Source: Nephrocerus scutellatus
Taxonomy: Eukaryota > Arthropoda > Insecta > Diptera > Pipunculidae
Assembly (NCBI GenBank): GCA_947095585.1
Contig: OX352761.1
Coordinates: 130,168,277-130,232,276, forward strand
Direction: 5' to 3'
DNA: 64,000 nucleotides
Position numbers and translations under genes: made by a program. Below, piece after piece: positions 62,722 through 64,000 of the stretch. Under the pieces are notes generated by a model. The model made no database searches and was not told the DNA's origin. It was given only the letters and a program-made list of their open reading frames with translations. Each line of letters opens with the position of its first letter. The first letter of the stretch is position 1.

Positions 62722-63990
62722 TTACTAAGGTTAGATAAGGTGAGGTTAAGGTGACTCAGGTGAGTCAGTGAAACCGACACACTTAGACCAGTAATGGTCC
62801 ATTGTGATACCACACGGATCAGGGAAAACTCCTTCCACCAACTCCATGAACCAATTAGAGCTTTGTATGAAGCGTAGGAGACCACCAATGTCAATGTTGA
62901 TGAGATCATTAGTTTCGTTGTAGAAGAAAGCTCCCATATGGAGTACATATACGTTTTTGGGAGAGGGCTAGACAAATACAGAGAACATTGACGATGTTCT
63001 CCTCCTCCTCCTCATCAATGCAGCTACTGCAGTAGAAGTCATTCATCACAGTGTCCAGTGATGATACCTCCAACAGCACCGATGTGCGATCATTTTTAAG
63101 AGATCAAACAATTGGAGCGTTTAGGATCCAGCTTGGGCCAGATCTGCTTTGTCGATATGCAAGTTGAACCCTTTGACCACCTACAGTTCGTTTTTATATT
63201 AGCATCCCGCTTTAACATGAGTTTGCATGTAGCGATTGGTATGCCCATGGAACCATATTCAGGTAAGAGGGGTAGTGTAGTTCCTTGCTTGGCGAGCTCG
63301 TGAGGCAAACAGTTAGCCGTATTGAACTACTCCGCCATTTCCAAGAGAGATGATCGGCAGTTAAGTGCTAGAATTTAATTTGTAGGGACTGACTCCAGGG
63401 ATTTGGAATTTGGAAGACGGAAAGGGAGGCTAAGGTTTAGCTTTTTGAGAAAACACCTCCGCCGACTTCGTCATCAGTTTTTGATCCGTCTGTGTACAAA
63501 TGAATTTGTTCATATTCCAAGTAAGCGTCTTCGTCCAAGAATAATCTGGAGGGGAAGGTGACCTGGAAGTTTTTATTGAAATGGAGTTGCGTAAGGTGTA
63601 GTCTATGTTGTCTGGGATCCTAACTAAATTAAGGCGATTTGATTTCTAGTCCACTGGAAGATAGTATTAAGGCGAATAGCCGAACTGGCAGCTACTTGTC
63701 TGCTATAAATGTCGAGTGGTCGAACAGAATGTCCAATGCGGCGGAGGGGTTTGTACGAAGTGCTCTGCTCATACATAGACAAGCTGATCTTTGGACTTTG
63801 CATAACTTTTCAAGGTTTATTTTCTTATTTAAGCCGTCAAGGTTTATTGTCTTATTTAATGCAGTCCGCTACACAATCACACCGTAGAGAAGAGTAGGTC
63901 TTACTACCCTTGTATATAGCCAATGGGTTATATGGGGTTGAAGATCCAATCTGCTACCAACGGCTTTTTTGCATGAGTAGAGTGCTACTG
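62722..63990 (-). mobile_element. Non-LTR fragment, RT tail to 3' end (family X)
   Basis: Minus-strand pieces: LEKLCKVQRSACLCMSRAL with NPSAALDIL (after the RT), LYTDGSKTDDEVGGGVFSKS (start of RNase H), MLKRDANIKTNCRWSKG, and GAFFYNETNDLI with SNWFMELVEGVFPDPCGI (C-terminus). It ends at an AACCTTAACCTCACC-like tail. This is the longest family X copy here and it may run past the window edge. Confidence 0.78.
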
Positions 63991-64000
63991 TGGCTTAACG

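Noticed and set aside
1..64000. CRISPR arrays, bacterial operons, ribosome binding sites, viral genes
   Set aside because: Spliced genes, Pol III tRNA genes and eukaryotic transposons show this is animal nuclear DNA. No regularly spaced identical repeats or viral structural genes were seen.

Overview
This window looks like nuclear DNA of a higher fly (Diptera, Brachycera). It is AT-rich, has large repeat-filled introns, two fly-type tRNA genes, and two multi-exon genes whose products read as full-length, conserved enzymes. A tephritid fruit fly is the most likely host. The main hint is a near-intact mariner with an Asp-Asp-41-Asp catalytic spacing, the 'rosa' type first described from Ceratitis. 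This assignment is an inference and could not be tested by search.

Layout. 1-9,000 is intergenic. It holds a degenerate tandem repeat split by a TIR-bounded mariner relic that itself carries a tRNA-like insertion, then tRNA-Leu(CAA) with an intron, tRNA-Gln(UUG), and a mosaic of Tc1, non-LTR and GC-patch repeat pieces. 9,028-14,801 (minus strand) is a complete five-exon gene for a PLP-dependent threonine aldolase of 390 residues; all splice junctions keep phase. 14,802-20,404 is intergenic, with non-LTR and repeat fragments. 20,405-57,978 (minus strand) is a ten-exon gene for a FAM20C-type secretory-pathway kinase. It gives 524 residues from the first in-frame Met, and a further 294 codons are open upstream without any Met, so at least one 5' exon is missing from the model. 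Its introns are crowded with transposons. 58,000-64,000 is upstream sequence dominated by two non-LTR relics.

Mobile DNA: a DD41D mariner with an open transposase frame, nested inside a hAT-like element; an RTE-like retrotransposon with an intact 999-codon endonuclease/reverse transcriptase frame; a foldback element whose arms are short tandem repeats; a Harbinger-like hairpin MITE; three copies of a tRNA-derived SINE; several I/LOA-type non-LTR fragments; and two dispersed repeat families I cannot name (a GC-patch family and a CGTGTG-rich family).

The two host genes are not functionally linked as far as the sequence shows: one is amino-acid catabolism, the other phosphorylation of secreted proteins. 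I found no CRISPR, operon, or clearly new biological system. The most noteworthy items are the Met-free N-terminal extension of the FAM20C gene, the foldback element, the nested hAT/mariner, and the SINE and GC-patch repeat families.
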